The position numbers were made by a program, and so were the translations under genes. Of a DNA stretch of 64,000 bases, positions 1 to 8,479 are shown piece by piece. Numbering within the stretch: position 1 is the first letter of the stretch; each line of letters starts with the position of its first letter. The notes under the pieces are model-generated. The model searched no databases, was not told the origin of the DNA, and saw nothing but the letters and a program-made list of their open reading frames with translations. Origin of the DNA: Streptomyces sp. TRM68367 (GTDB lineage: Bacteria > Actinomycetota > Actinomycetes > Streptomycetales > Streptomycetaceae); assembly GCF_014495685.1 (NCBI RefSeq), contig NZ_JACTVI010000035.1, forward strand, positions 16,031-80,030. Direction: 5' to 3'.

Positions 1-462
1 GAAGTCGCCCATCGGCAGCGGCGGCGAGAACATCGCGTCGACGAGCATGTCCAGCATGCTGTCGGCGAACTTGTGGAAGCGCAGGTAGTTCTGCGCGTCG
101 GCGGGCGAGATCGCGGCGATGGTCTCCGCGGTCCGGTCGGGGTCCCGGTAGAACTCGATGTGCTCCCCGTCCGGGAAGGCCACGGCGATGGCCGGGTCCG
201 GGAAGACGTACTCCAGTCCGTACCGTGAGAGCAGGCCCAGCTCGTCGTTCCGGATCAGTGGGTTGAGCTGCACGAACACATGGGCGATGGCGTGCAGGTC
301 GTGCCGGAACCCGGGCAGGGTGACCTCCTGGGTCACCACGCCTCCGCCCACCTCGTCGCTCGCCTCCAACACGACGACGTCGAGCCCGGCCTTGGCCATG
401 TAGGCGCCGGCCGTCAGCCCGTTGTGGCCTCCGCCGACGACGATCACATCATGGTCTGGCAT
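1..462 (-). CDS. CrtI/phytoene-desaturase-like FAD oxidoreductase, 3' end outside window
   Basis: The N-terminal 154 residues are present; the gene runs off the left edge. The protein opens with an FAD/NAD(P)-binding beta-alpha-beta fold (VIVVGGGHNGLTAGAYMAKA, residues 6-25) followed by an acidic strand end (VVVLEASDEVGGG), typical of the phytoene desaturase / retinol saturase-like amine-oxidase superfamily. The ATG is preceded by AAGGAG at good spacing. It lies 90 bp downstream of the MDMPI-aminotransferase fusion on the same strand, so it probably oxidises or desaturates an intermediate of the type II polyketide locus. Substrate cannot be deduced. Confidence 0.85.
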   Translation of the reverse strand, partial: MPDHDVIVVGGGHNGLTAGAYMAKAGLDVVVLEASDEVGGGVVTQEVTLPGFRHDLHAIAHVFVQLNPLIRNDELGLLSRYGLEYVFPDPAIAVAFPDGEHIEFYRDPDRTAETIAAISPADAQNYLRFHKFADSMLDMLVDAMFSPPLPMGDF

Positions 463-552
463 CGATCGCTCCTTTTCGAGTGGGGTCGGTCCGGACGGAC
501 CGACCGGGCCCCGGTCGAGCACCAGCGGGGGTTGACACATCTGTGGACATAC

Positions 553-2553
553 CTAGTGCTGTGGCGGATTCGGGCCCGCCCCGACGCTTGCGGCGGCGAC
601 CATCGCGGCGCAGATCCGGGCGATGTCGTCGTCCGTGCAAAGGTAGGGCGGCAGGCAGTAGATCAGGTTCCCGAAGGGACGCAGCCAGACGCCGTCGTCG
701 ACCGCCGCCTCGGCCATCCGCTTGTCGACGGGGTGGTCGAGTTCGATCACCCCGATGGCACCGAGAACCCGGACGTCGACGACACCGTCGACATGCACCG
801 CCTCCTGCAGTCCCCGGCGCAGCGCCCTCTCGATCCGCGCCACGTCGCCCTTCCAGTCGCCGTCGACGAGCAGACCCAGCGAGGCGTTGGCCACGGCCGC
901 CGTCAACGCGTTGGCCATGAAGGTCTGTCCGTGCACCAGCACCGGCAGCTCGCCCTGCCGGATCCCGTCGGCGACGCGTGTCGTGCAGAGAGTCGCAGCC
1001 ATGGACATGTACCCGCCGGTGAGGGTCTTGCCGAGGCACATCACGTCGGGCGTGACACCGACGTGATCGGCGGCGAACAGGGCACCGGTGTGGCCGAATC
1101 CGGTGGCCATCTCGTCGAAGATCAGTAGTACGTCGTGCTCGTCGGCGAGCTCACGCAGCACCCGCAGGTATCCGGGGTCGTGGAAGCGCATTCCCCCGGC
1201 GCTCTGCACCACCGGTTCCACGATGATTGCCGCCAACTCGTCGGCGTGTTCCGCGATGGTCCGCGCCATGGTGTCGACGTACGCCGGATCGAGCTGCTCG
1301 TCGTCGGTCCGTGCCGGGTCGGTGGCGTTGCGCAGGCTGGTGGCCGACGACGCGGGCGGCGCCGGAAGGAACACCTGCTCGGGCAGGAGTCCCTGCCACG
1401 ACGCGTGTCCCCCGTCGTCCGGGTCGCACACGCTCATCGCGTGGAGAGTGGCGCCGTGGTACCCACGACGCCAGGTCAGTATCCGGCGTTTCTCGCTCCG
1501 GCCCGACGAACGCCAGTACTGGAGGCACATCTTCAACGCGACCTCGACCGACACCGCCCCGGAGTCGCAGAAATACACGTGCTCCAGACCGTCGGGCGTC
1601 AGGTCCACCAGCGTGCGCGCGAGCCGAATCGCCGGCTCGTGGGTCAGACCGCCGAACATCACGTGCGTGAACCGACTCGCCTGATCGGCCAGTGCCTTGT
1701 CCAGTACCGGGTTGCGGTAGCCGTGGACGGCGGCCCAGAACGACGACATTCCGTCGATGAGTTCCCGGCCGTCGGCGAGGGTCAGCCGGACACCTTCGGC
1801 TTCGGTGACCAGCAGCTGTTCGTCCACGCCCGGCATGGGCCGAAAGGGATGCCACACATGGGCCCGGTCCAGGGCGAGCAGTTCGGCGGAGTCCGTCGCG
1901 GTGGCCCGGCTCGCGGGAGCCCCGGCGTCGTCCGCGGTCGCCCACCGTTCGACATCCCGGCCGAGCCAGGCCATCATCCGCGTGGTGTCGTCGGCTCCGG
2001 GCGCCGACGGCCGCGCCTCACCGATCCGCCCCGGGCCGCGCAACGCCGCCTCCGGTACCTGCGCGCAGGTGTGCACGATGTGGGCGAGCAGGGAATCGGG
2101 CAGCCGGAGCGGCCGACCGGTCGCCGCCGCGATGTCCCAGGCGTGCACGATGATGTCCGAGACCGGGAACGCCAGCGCTCTGGCCAGGTTCTGGCGCCCG
2201 GCCGGCGTGTCGACCTGCAGTGTGGGGTCGGCCTCGGCGACGGCCGTGCGCGCCGCCGCCGCCGCGTCCCGCCAGGCCTTCACCGGGTCGCCGGCGGCGG
2301 CCTCGCCGGGCTGCGAAGGCGCGGACTGCGTGGGCTCGCCCCGCGCGATCAGGGCGACCTTGCCGAGGGTGCCGATGACGTGTCCCACGACGTCCCGGGT
2401 GGACCAGTCTGAGCACGGGGACGCGGTGTCCCAGGCGCCGTCCTGAACTCCCGTCAGCGTCGCGTCGAACACGTTCACCGCGTCCGCGAGTGCCGTGACG
2501 ATGTCCGGTGGCGCACCGGTCCTGACGGGCGCGGAAGTTGTGTCGTTGCTCAT
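553..2553 (-). CDS. Fusion: MDMPI-type N-domain + BioA-like class III PLP aminotransferase
   Basis: This 666-residue protein joins two families. Residues about 15-200 match the mycothiol-dependent maleylpyruvate isomerase/DinB-like fold (conserved PCSDWSTRDVVGHVIG and IIVHAWDIAAATGR, with candidate metal-binding histidines). Residues about 225-660 are a class III aminotransferase closest to BioA: a HVWHPF start, RRGYHGAT, an IFDEMATGFGHTG aspartate motif and the PLP lysine in CLGKTLTGGYM. Both halves have their catalytic residues. RBS AAGGAG precedes the ATG. It sits in a polyketide operon without biotin genes, so the likely role is amination of a polyketide carbonyl rather than biotin synthesis. 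The isomerase-like half could act as a thiol-dependent isomerase or accessory domain. Function of the fusion is inferred. Confidence 0.85.
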   Translation of the reverse strand: MSNDTTSAPVRTGAPPDIVTALADAVNVFDATLTGVQDGAWDTASPCSDWSTRDVVGHVIGTLGKVALIARGEPTQSAPSQPGEAAAGDPVKAWRDAAAAARTAVAEADPTLQVDTPAGRQNLARALAFPVSDIIVHAWDIAAATGRPLRLPDSLLAHIVHTCAQVPEAALRGPGRIGEARPSAPGADDTTRMMAWLGRDVERWATADDAGAPASRATATDSAELLALDRAHVWHPFRPMPGVDEQLLVTEAEGVRLTLADGRELIDGMSSFWAAVHGYRNPVLDKALADQASRFTHVMFGGLTHEPAIRLARTLVDLTPDGLEHVYFCDSGAVSVEVALKMCLQYWRSSGRSEKRRILTWRRGYHGATLHAMSVCDPDDGGHASWQGLLPEQVFLPAPPASSATSLRNATDPARTDDEQLDPAYVDTMARTIAEHADELAAIIVEPVVQSAGGMRFHDPGYLRVLRELADEHDVLLIFDEMATGFGHTGALFAADHVGVTPDVMCLGKTLTGGYMSMAATLCTTRVADGIRQGELPVLVHGQTFMANALTAAVANASLGLLVDGDWKGDVARIERALRRGLQEAVHVDGVVDVRVLGAIGVIELDHPVDKRMAEAAVDDGVWLRPFGNLIYCLPPYLCTDDDIARICAAMVAAASVGAGPNPPQH

Positions 2554-2666
2554 GGGTACGACTCCTTCTTGTGGTGCGCAGCCCTTACGTGGCGTCGTTA
2601 CATGGCGTCCTTGATCGGGCGGGCCGGTCGTATCCCCTGGGGGCTCCCGTGCGGGGAACGTGCCCG

Positions 2667-2701
2667 CCCGGCCACGGCACGTCGCGCGTGCCGTGGCCGG
2701 G
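2667..2701 (-). terminator. 15-bp perfect hairpin directly after the cyclase gene
   Basis: Positions 2667-2681 and 2687-2701 are a perfect 15-bp inverted repeat with a 5-base loop, beginning 4 bases after the stop of the cyclase gene on the transcribed strand. There is no long T run, which is common for Streptomyces terminators. It could end or attenuate the main PKS transcript before the aminotransferase gene. Confidence 0.6.
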
Positions 2702-2704
2702 CCG

Positions 2705-3472
2705 TCACCCGTCGGACTCGACGAACCTGCCGGTCACCGCCACGACGCGGGTCCATCCGGCCCCGGCGTTCACCACCGGTACCGGGAAGCACATGACGGT
2801 GAATCCGGTCGGACCGGGCAGTTGCCCGAGGTTGGCCAGCTTTTCCAGCTGGAGGTACTCGCGTTCCCGCCCGTACACGTGCGCCGGCCAGAGCGTTTCC
2901 CGGTCCCCGGTGCGCCGGTAGTCCTCGATCATGCTCGCCATCGGCCGGTCGAGCCCCCACGCGTCGATGCCGATCACGCGGACCCCCCGTTCCACCAGGA
3001 ACCGGGTGGCGCCACCGGACAGGCCGGGGTACGTGGTCAGGTACTCGGTGCTTCCCCACAGGCGGTCCGCCCCGGTCCACAGGAGCACGATGTCCCCGTC
3101 GCCGAGGGTGTGTTCGGCGGCGCACAGTGCCTCGGTCACGTCGTCCTCGCCGATCTCCTCACCGGGTTTGATGTGACGCACGTCGAGCCGGACTCCCGGC
3201 CCGATGCACCAGTCCAGGGGAACCTTGTCGATGCTCCGGGCCGGTTCGCCGCCACTGTGCGGGCCGTAGTGCAGCGGCGCGTCCATGTGGGTCCCGGTGT
3301 GCGTCGTCAGCGTGATCGTCTCGCTCGAGATGGCCATGCCGTCCGGGAAGTCGGACGTCTTCAGCCCCAGCACCGCCGGCCCTTGCTCGTGCGTGAGGGT
3401 GTCGATCTGCACTGGGGTCGCTTCGCCGGCGTTCGGCCCCGTGGGCACGCTGAGGTCGATCAACGTGGCCAT
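2705..3472 (-). CDS. Kynurenine-formamidase-type cyclase (PF04199), OxyN/MtmX-like
   Basis: 255 residues from the ATG whose A overlaps the stop of the aromatase gene (TAATG). The metal-binding motif of the formamidase/cyclase family is visible (THTGTHMDAPLHYG, about residue 58-71), followed by the family's WTGADRLWG and GIDAWGLD segments. Members of this family in type II polyketide clusters, such as OxyN and MtmX, close later rings of the aromatic scaffold. Its place beside the aromatase and minimal PKS fits that role. An in-frame extension reading upstream into the aromatase gene is ignored because it overlaps real coding sequence. Confidence 0.85.
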   Translation of the reverse strand: MATLIDLSVPTGPNAGEATPVQIDTLTHEQGPAVLGLKTSDFPDGMAISSETITLTTHTGTHMDAPLHYGPHSGGEPARSIDKVPLDWCIGPGVRLDVRHIKPGEEIGEDDVTEALCAAEHTLGDGDIVLLWTGADRLWGSTEYLTTYPGLSGGATRFLVERGVRVIGIDAWGLDRPMASMIEDYRRTGDRETLWPAHVYGREREYLQLEKLANLGQLPGPTGFTVMCFPVPVVNAGAGWTRVVAVTGRFVESDG

Positions 3473-3978
3473 TACGCGGCCCTCTTCGCCCTCGCGGCAC
3501 GGCGCTCGGCCTCGTCGCGGACCGCGGCCAGATGCGCCGTGCTGTTGCGCTCGACGGCCCCCGCGAGCATCTCGTGGGCCTCGGCATGGGTGAACTGGCC
3601 GGCCACCTTGCCGTCCGCACCTTCCTGGCGGGCGGCGAAGTCGTGGGTCAGCACGATCTGGGTCCGGTCCGGTCCGTACGGAAGTGCCCGCCATTCCCCG
3701 CTCATGTGTTCCACGAGCGGCGCCGTCTCCAGCTGACGGTAGGCGACGACGCCCAGTTCCGGATCCAGGTCGCGGCGGGTGGTCCAGGCCTGCAACTGCC
3801 CGCTGACGTCCACCTCGAGCCGGGCGATCTCGTAGCCGTCCCCCCGCTCCGTGACGACGGCGGACTTGGTGGCGTCGAAGAGGTTCGGGTAGTTCTCGAT
3901 GTCGGTCAGGACCTCCCAGACGACGCTCTGCGGCGCCTGCGCAGTGACCGTGTGCTCGGTGTGCTGCGTGTTCTCCAT
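3472..3978 (-). CDS. Single-domain aromatase/cyclase, SRPBCC (polyketide cyclase) family
   Basis: 168 residues, the normal size of a monodomain aromatase/cyclase. The START/SRPBCC pattern is clear: HTVTAQAPQSVVWEVLTDIE at the N terminus, then an antiparallel-sheet region with the LDPELGVVAYRQLE and MSGEWRALPYGPDRTQI strands, and a C-terminal helix. GAGGAG precedes the ATG. Such proteins direct the first ring closure and aromatisation of ACP-bound poly-beta-ketone chains. It is coupled to the downstream cyclase by a one-base overlap and lies 30 bases after the ACP gene. Confidence 0.9.
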   Translation of the reverse strand: MENTQHTEHTVTAQAPQSVVWEVLTDIENYPNLFDATKSAVVTERGDGYEIARLEVDVSGQLQAWTTRRDLDPELGVVAYRQLETAPLVEHMSGEWRALPYGPDRTQIVLTHDFAARQEGADGKVAGQFTHAEAHEMLAGAVERNSTAHLAAVRDEAERRAARAKRAA

Positions 3979-4007
3979 GGTGGCTCCTCGTGAGAAGTTC
4001 GGCTCGT

Positions 4008-4241
4008 TCAGGCCAGGTTGTCCAGGAAAACGACCAGGTCGGCGACGGTGACCACGGACTTCAGCACTTTTCCGTCCACCTTGCTGCCCGGTGCGAGCTC
4101 GGTCACGATCTCGACGAGTTCGGCCGAGTCCACGCCCAGGTCGGCGCGGAGCGCGGCCCCGCTGGTGATCTCCGACGGCTCCAGGCCGACCTCGACGAGG
4201 ACGTCGTGCACGTGCCCGTATGTGCTCTTGGTGCTGGTCAT
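4008..4241 (-). CDS. Acyl carrier protein of the type II PKS
   Basis: 77 residues with the phosphopantetheine site DLGVDSAELVEI (Ser39). The chosen ATG has GAAGG seven bases upstream; an in-frame GTG five codons earlier is a weaker alternative. The gene follows KS-beta by 24 bases. The sequence around the attachment serine (VDSAEL) differs from the DSLALLE-like site of classical aromatic PKS carriers, so it may belong to a divergent subgroup. It would tether the growing chain for the KS pair, the reductase and the cyclases. Confidence 0.9.
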   Translation of the reverse strand: MTSTKSTYGHVHDVLVEVGLEPSEITSGAALRADLGVDSAELVEIVTELAPGSKVDGKVLKSVVTVADLVVFLDNLA

Positions 4242-4265
4242 GACACCTTCTTTCACTGTGGGGGA

Positions 4266-5462
4266 TCAGATGGCCCGCAGCACGCTCGCGGCGATCGTGC
4301 CGTCGGCGCCCCTGGCGAGCAGGGCGACGGTGCGTACGGGCGTCTCGCGCGGCGCGCCGACGACGATGTTCGCGTTCCGCGGGCGCTCGCAGCCCGCCAC
4401 CGGCGGGACCGTGCCGTGCCGCAGGCTCAGCAGGGCGACCGCCGCGTCCACCGCGGGCGCCGCGCCGAGGAGGTTGCCGGTCACCGGCTTGGCCGTGGTG
4501 AGGGGGACAGGACCGAGCACCGAGTGGATGGCGGACAGCTCGGACTCGTCGGCTCCGGCGGTTCCCTGTGCGTCGAGGGCGACACAGTCGACGCGATCGG
4601 TGCCCGCCTCGTCGAGCGCTGCCGTGAGAACCGCGGCGAGCGCCTGGGTGCCGGACGGCCCGAACACCTCGTCCTCCGGTACGTGCCGGACGGCGAAGCC
4701 CGCCAGCCTGGCCAGCGGGACCGCCTCACGCGCCCGGGCCGTCTCCTCGCGCTCCAGGACGAGCATCACGGCACCCTCACCGACGCAGAACCCGTCCGCC
4801 GCCTCGTCCCCGGGCCGGTAGGTCCCGGTGGGGGAAAGCCGTCCCGAGGTGGTGCAGAACGTGTAGGTGTACGGCGTCACGGGCGCCTCCGCGCCGCCCG
4901 CGAGCAGTACATCGGCGCGTCCTTCGGCCACCGCCCGGGCACCGTAGCCGATGGCCAGCGCGGCACTCGCACTGTCCGCCACGAGGGTCTTGCTGAAACC
5001 GGTCAGCCCGTTTCCGATGGTGATCTGCCCCTGAGGCGCGGTGGGGAACCACGCCGACGCGATGTGTGGGCTGACCCCGGTGTAGCCCTGGTCCAACAGG
5101 CCGCGCAGGCTCGGCTCGGTGATCTCCCAGCCACCGAACATGTTGCCCACGTACACACCGGTCCGATCGGCGTCCTCGCTCGGTGCGAGGCCGGCGTCGT
5201 GCTGGGCGGACCGGGCGGCCGAGAGCGCCAGTTGGCAGAAGCGGTCCATCCGCTTGCGCACCCGTGGGGTGAACGTGCCGATGGTCTCCCGCTCGGTCTC
5301 CTCGGCCAGAAAGCCGGCGTTGAGACACGGGTAGGAGTCGGTGTCGAACCGCTCGATGGGCCGCACGGCGCTTCGGCCTCCGGTCACCGAGCGCCAGAGC
5401 TGGTCGGTGTCCGAGGCACCGGGCAGGGCGAGCCCGATTCCGGTGATCACGGTGCCGGTCAT
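4266..5462 (-). CDS. Ketosynthase beta subunit (chain length factor)
   Basis: 398 residues with the thiolase/KS fold. The catalytic cysteine position is occupied by Ser164 (VADSASAALAIG), and the second-His region is degenerate, so this is the non-condensing partner of the KS heterodimer that sets chain length. Most aromatic chain length factors have glutamine at this position; serine is unusual. The ATG overlaps the KS-alpha stop (ATGA), implying translational coupling and 1:1 production. Confidence 0.9.
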   Translation of the reverse strand: MTGTVITGIGLALPGASDTDQLWRSVTGGRSAVRPIERFDTDSYPCLNAGFLAEETERETIGTFTPRVRKRMDRFCQLALSAARSAQHDAGLAPSEDADRTGVYVGNMFGGWEITEPSLRGLLDQGYTGVSPHIASAWFPTAPQGQITIGNGLTGFSKTLVADSASAALAIGYGARAVAEGRADVLLAGGAEAPVTPYTYTFCTTSGRLSPTGTYRPGDEAADGFCVGEGAVMLVLEREETARAREAVPLARLAGFAVRHVPEDEVFGPSGTQALAAVLTAALDEAGTDRVDCVALDAQGTAGADESELSAIHSVLGPVPLTTAKPVTGNLLGAAPAVDAAVALLSLRHGTVPPVAGCERPRNANIVVGAPRETPVRTVALLARGADGTIAASVLRAI

Positions 5463-6733
5463 CGTCCACCCTCCCCGGAGCCGGTCGTGCGGGGGCTGCC
5501 GAGTACGACGGTGGAGTGGATTCCGCCGAAGCCGCTGGACAGGCTGGCGATGACCTTCGTCCGCTCTTCCCGTGCCTCGTTCGGTACGTAGTCGAGGTCG
5601 CAGGAGTCGCCGGGGGCGTGGTGGTTGACCGTCGGTGGGATCACGCCCTCTTCCAGAGCCAGTACGCACGCCACGAGCTCCAGCGCGTTCGCCGCGGCCA
5701 GCGCGTGGCCGACCATCGACTTGATCGAGCTGACCGGAGTCCGGTAGGCGTGCGCCCCGAGCACCGTCTTGATCGCGTTGGTCTCGCACACGTCGTTCTG
5801 CGGTGTCGAGCTGCCGTGCGCGTTGACGTAGTCGACGCTCGTGGCGGAACACCGGGCGTCGTCCAGCGCGAGTTGGAAGGAACGGGCGAGATGCTTCCCC
5901 TCGCTGTCCAGGTCGGTCATGTGGAACGCGTTCGACGTGCTCCCGAAGCCCAGGACCTCGGCGAGGATCGGCGCCCCCCGGCGGCGGGCGTGTCCCCACT
6001 CCTCCAGCACGGCCACACCGGCGCCCTCGCCGAGTACGAAGCCGTCCCGATCGGCGTCGAACGGCCTGGAGGCGGCCTCCGGATCGTCGTTGCGCGTGGA
6101 CAGAGCGCCGATCACGTCGAAGCAGGCGACGACGAACGGAGTCAGCGGAGCCTCGGCGGCGCCGGTGACCATCACGTCCGCCTCGCCGCGGCGGATCGTA
6201 TCGAGCGCGAAACCGACCGCGTCGTTGCCGCCGGTGCAGCCGGTGGCCGGGGTCATCACGGGGCCGCGTATCCCGTGCGCATCGGCGATGGCCACCGCGG
6301 GCCGGTTGAACGTGGCCGCGACGTGCAGGCGCGGGTGGGCCGCGGCCACGTCGATCGCGGCCGTGCCACCGCCGGTGATCTGCGGGAAGTGCTCGGTCAT
6401 GAACTTCGTTCCGCCGATCGCGTTCGCCATGACGACGCCCATCCGTTCCGGGGCGATGTCCTCGTCGAGCAGACCGGCCGAGGTGATGGCCTCCCGGGCG
6501 GCCCGCAGCGCGATGCGGACGACCCGGTCGTCCCCGGTGCTGTGCTCGACGGAGAGGCCCGGCAGGTCGCACTCCGGCAGCGTCCCGTAGATCCGGGAGG
6601 CCAGCCGGGACGTGTCGAACTCACGGCTGGTGATCACCCCGGAGCGGCCCGCGCAGAGTCCGGCCATGAAGTCCTTCGTCCCGATGCCGTTGGGGGCCAG
6701 GACTCCGAGCCCGGTCACCGCGACCCGTTTCAC
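5459..6733 (-). CDS. Ketosynthase alpha subunit of a type II PKS
   Basis: 424 residues from a GTG start with GGGAGG upstream, overlapping the methyltransferase stop as GTGA. The active-site cysteine is Cys166 in TPATGCTGGNDAVGFALD, and the two catalytic histidines are in VNAHGSSTPQND and KSMVGHALAA. With the beta subunit and ACP it forms the minimal PKS that condenses malonyl units. The TGCTGGND context differs from the GCTSGLD of most aromatic KS-alpha proteins and is nearer to what I remember of divergent subfamilies; a phylogeny is needed to place it. Confidence 0.93.
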   Translation of the reverse strand: MKRVAVTGLGVLAPNGIGTKDFMAGLCAGRSGVITSREFDTSRLASRIYGTLPECDLPGLSVEHSTGDDRVVRIALRAAREAITSAGLLDEDIAPERMGVVMANAIGGTKFMTEHFPQITGGGTAAIDVAAAHPRLHVAATFNRPAVAIADAHGIRGPVMTPATGCTGGNDAVGFALDTIRRGEADVMVTGAAEAPLTPFVVACFDVIGALSTRNDDPEAASRPFDADRDGFVLGEGAGVAVLEEWGHARRRGAPILAEVLGFGSTSNAFHMTDLDSEGKHLARSFQLALDDARCSATSVDYVNAHGSSTPQNDVCETNAIKTVLGAHAYRTPVSSIKSMVGHALAAANALELVACVLALEEGVIPPTVNHHAPGDSCDLDYVPNEAREERTKVIASLSSGFGGIHSTVVLGSPRTTGSGEGGR

Positions 6734-7743
6734 GACTGCCTCCCGCGCGTCGCGACCACGAGCGTGCCCGGCCCGGTCGGCGACCTCAGCTGTCGGCACA
6801 CCGGCAGGCCCGCGTCGGCGAGCCACCGGCCATAGTCGTCGAGTGCGTGGGCCGAACCCGCGCTGGTCATCAGCATCTGGAGGGAGAAGAACGCGCCCAC
6901 GGGATCGGTCTCCGTGTCGTCCGGGACGATCTCGTCGAGCAGCAGCACACCGTCGTCCGCCAGCGCCGCCGTGCACAGTTCAAGGATCTTGAGCACCTGT
7001 GCGGGCGGGTACCCGTGCAGCAGATTGCCCAGCAGTATCACGTCGTACGGTCCGCCCCAGGGCACGGCGAACAGGTCCCCGGCCCAGTACTCGGCCCGGT
7101 CCCCCAATCCCGCCTCGCGGGCGAGCCTGCGGGCCTCGGACACCGAGACCTCCCGGTCGATGCCGACGACCGTGCCGTCCCAGCTCTCGGCCAGGGCGCG
7201 TCCGGAACCGCCGTACCCGCACCCCACGTCGAGGATCCGCGGCCGCGGCTTGACCAAGTCACCGGCGACGCCGGCGATCCAGCGGCCGGCGCCCACCGCC
7301 AGTGCGTCCAGATAGGGCGTGATCTTGGCCCAGACGTCGTCCGCCCGGTCGGCGAAGATCTCCTTGCACGGAGTGTCGGTGCGCACCGCTTCGGTGAGCT
7401 GGGGCCAGATCCGGAAGTTCAGCTCCCGGTGGATGTGCCGCATGTCCCCGAGGTAGGCACGCGAGCCGCGGACCAGGTACAGGGCGGTGTCGTCGGCCAG
7501 TCGGTAGCGGTCGCCCTCGCGATGCACGAACTCCGAGGCGTGCAACGCGGTGAGCAGCGCACGCAGGCCGCGCATGCTCGCACCGGTGCGGCGGCCCAGG
7601 TCCTCCACCGTGTCGTGGCCCTCGGCTATGGCCGTGAAGACGTCCAGGTCGAGTGCCGTGACCAGGGTGGCCGTACGCCCAAGCCCCCAGGCGAAGTCGA
7701 GGATCCGGGCCGGTGTGGTCGTGGTTCCCGGCTGCTCAGACAA
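6730..7743 (-). CDS. SAM-dependent O-methyltransferase (Methyltransf_2 type)
   Basis: 337 residues. An N-terminal winged-helix dimerisation region (about 15-90) with the expected VEDLGRRTGASMRGLRALL helix pair is followed by the SAM-binding motif ILDVGCGYGGSG (about 170-181) and the post-motifs GDLFAVPWGGPYDVILL and LLLDEIVPDD. The architecture matches polyketide O-methyltransferases such as TcmN-C-terminal and DnrK-like enzymes. It overlaps the SDR start and the KS-alpha start, so it is a core part of the operon. Likely role: methylation of a phenol on the aromatic product. Confidence 0.88.
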   Translation of the reverse strand: MSEQPGTTTTPARILDFAWGLGRTATLVTALDLDVFTAIAEGHDTVEDLGRRTGASMRGLRALLTALHASEFVHREGDRYRLADDTALYLVRGSRAYLGDMRHIHRELNFRIWPQLTEAVRTDTPCKEIFADRADDVWAKITPYLDALAVGAGRWIAGVAGDLVKPRPRILDVGCGYGGSGRALAESWDGTVVGIDREVSVSEARRLAREAGLGDRAEYWAGDLFAVPWGGPYDVILLGNLLHGYPPAQVLKILELCTAALADDGVLLLDEIVPDDTETDPVGAFFSLQMLMTSAGSAHALDDYGRWLADAGLPVCRQLRSPTGPGTLVVATRGRQS

Positions 7744-8479
7744 GGCTCAGCCCTCCGTCGACGACGAGCGTCGCGCCGGTTATGTAGGAAGATGCGTCGG
7801 ACACCAGGAAGCGGGCGACGTCGGCGACTTCGTGCGCGGTGCCGAGTCGGCGCAGCGGAATGCGTCCCCGCTCCGCCTCGGCCTGCTCCTCGTGTCCCCG
7901 GACCAGCTTTCGGGACATCGGGGTGTCGATGAATCCGGGGATGATCGTGTTGACCCGGATGCCCGCCGGCCCGTAGGCGACGGCGAGATCCCGGGTGTGC
8001 GCGACGACCCCGGCCTTGGCCGCGGTGTACGGCGCCCTAAGGGGGCTCGGCTTGAGCCCGCCCGCGATGCTCGAGCAGGTCACGATCGATCCGCCCGGGG
8101 ACATCGAGGGGAGTACCGCGCGGCACACACCGGTGGTCCCCCGCAGGTTGACGTCGAGCACCCTCGTCCACAGCGCGTCGTCGATCTCGGCTGGTGGTCC
8201 CCAGTTGGCGACGACGGCGGCGAACGTCAGGCACGCGTGGATCTCGCCGACCCGTGCGACGAGGTCGGAGACCGCGTCGCGCACCGAGTCGGGGTCGGCC
8301 ACGTCGAGAGGGCTGACGCTGAGCAGGGTGGTCTCCTCGGCGAGGGACTTCAGACCCACCTCGTCCACGTCGACGGCCAGCACCGATGCGCCCGCTTCCG
8401 CGAGCACGCGGGCGGTGGCCCGGCCGATTCCCGATGCGGCGCCGGTGATGAGGCAGACCTTGTCGGTCAACTCGGTCAT
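7736..8479 (-). CDS. Short-chain dehydrogenase/reductase
   Basis: 247 residues of classical SDR type: TGAASGIG cofactor loop (about 13-20), NxxG-like core region, catalytic Ser in CSSIAGG, and the YTAAK catalytic dyad. The C-terminal VDGGLSLV is standard. It could be the polyketide ketoreductase or a later tailoring reductase; no other reductase candidate is in the operon. It starts within the stop of the Dabb gene (ATGA) and overlaps the methyltransferase start. Confidence 0.9.
   Translation of the reverse strand: MTELTDKVCLITGAASGIGRATARVLAEAGASVLAVDVDEVGLKSLAEETTLLSVSPLDVADPDSVRDAVSDLVARVGEIHACLTFAAVVANWGPPAEIDDALWTRVLDVNLRGTTGVCRAVLPSMSPGGSIVTCSSIAGGLKPSPLRAPYTAAKAGVVAHTRDLAVAYGPAGIRVNTIIPGFIDTPMSRKLVRGHEEQAEAERGRIPLRRLGTAHEVADVARFLVSDASSYITGATLVVDGGLSLV

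Noticed and set aside
553..2553. Biotin biosynthesis gene bioA
   Set aside because: No other bio genes nearby, an extra N-terminal domain is fused, and the setting is a polyketide operon.
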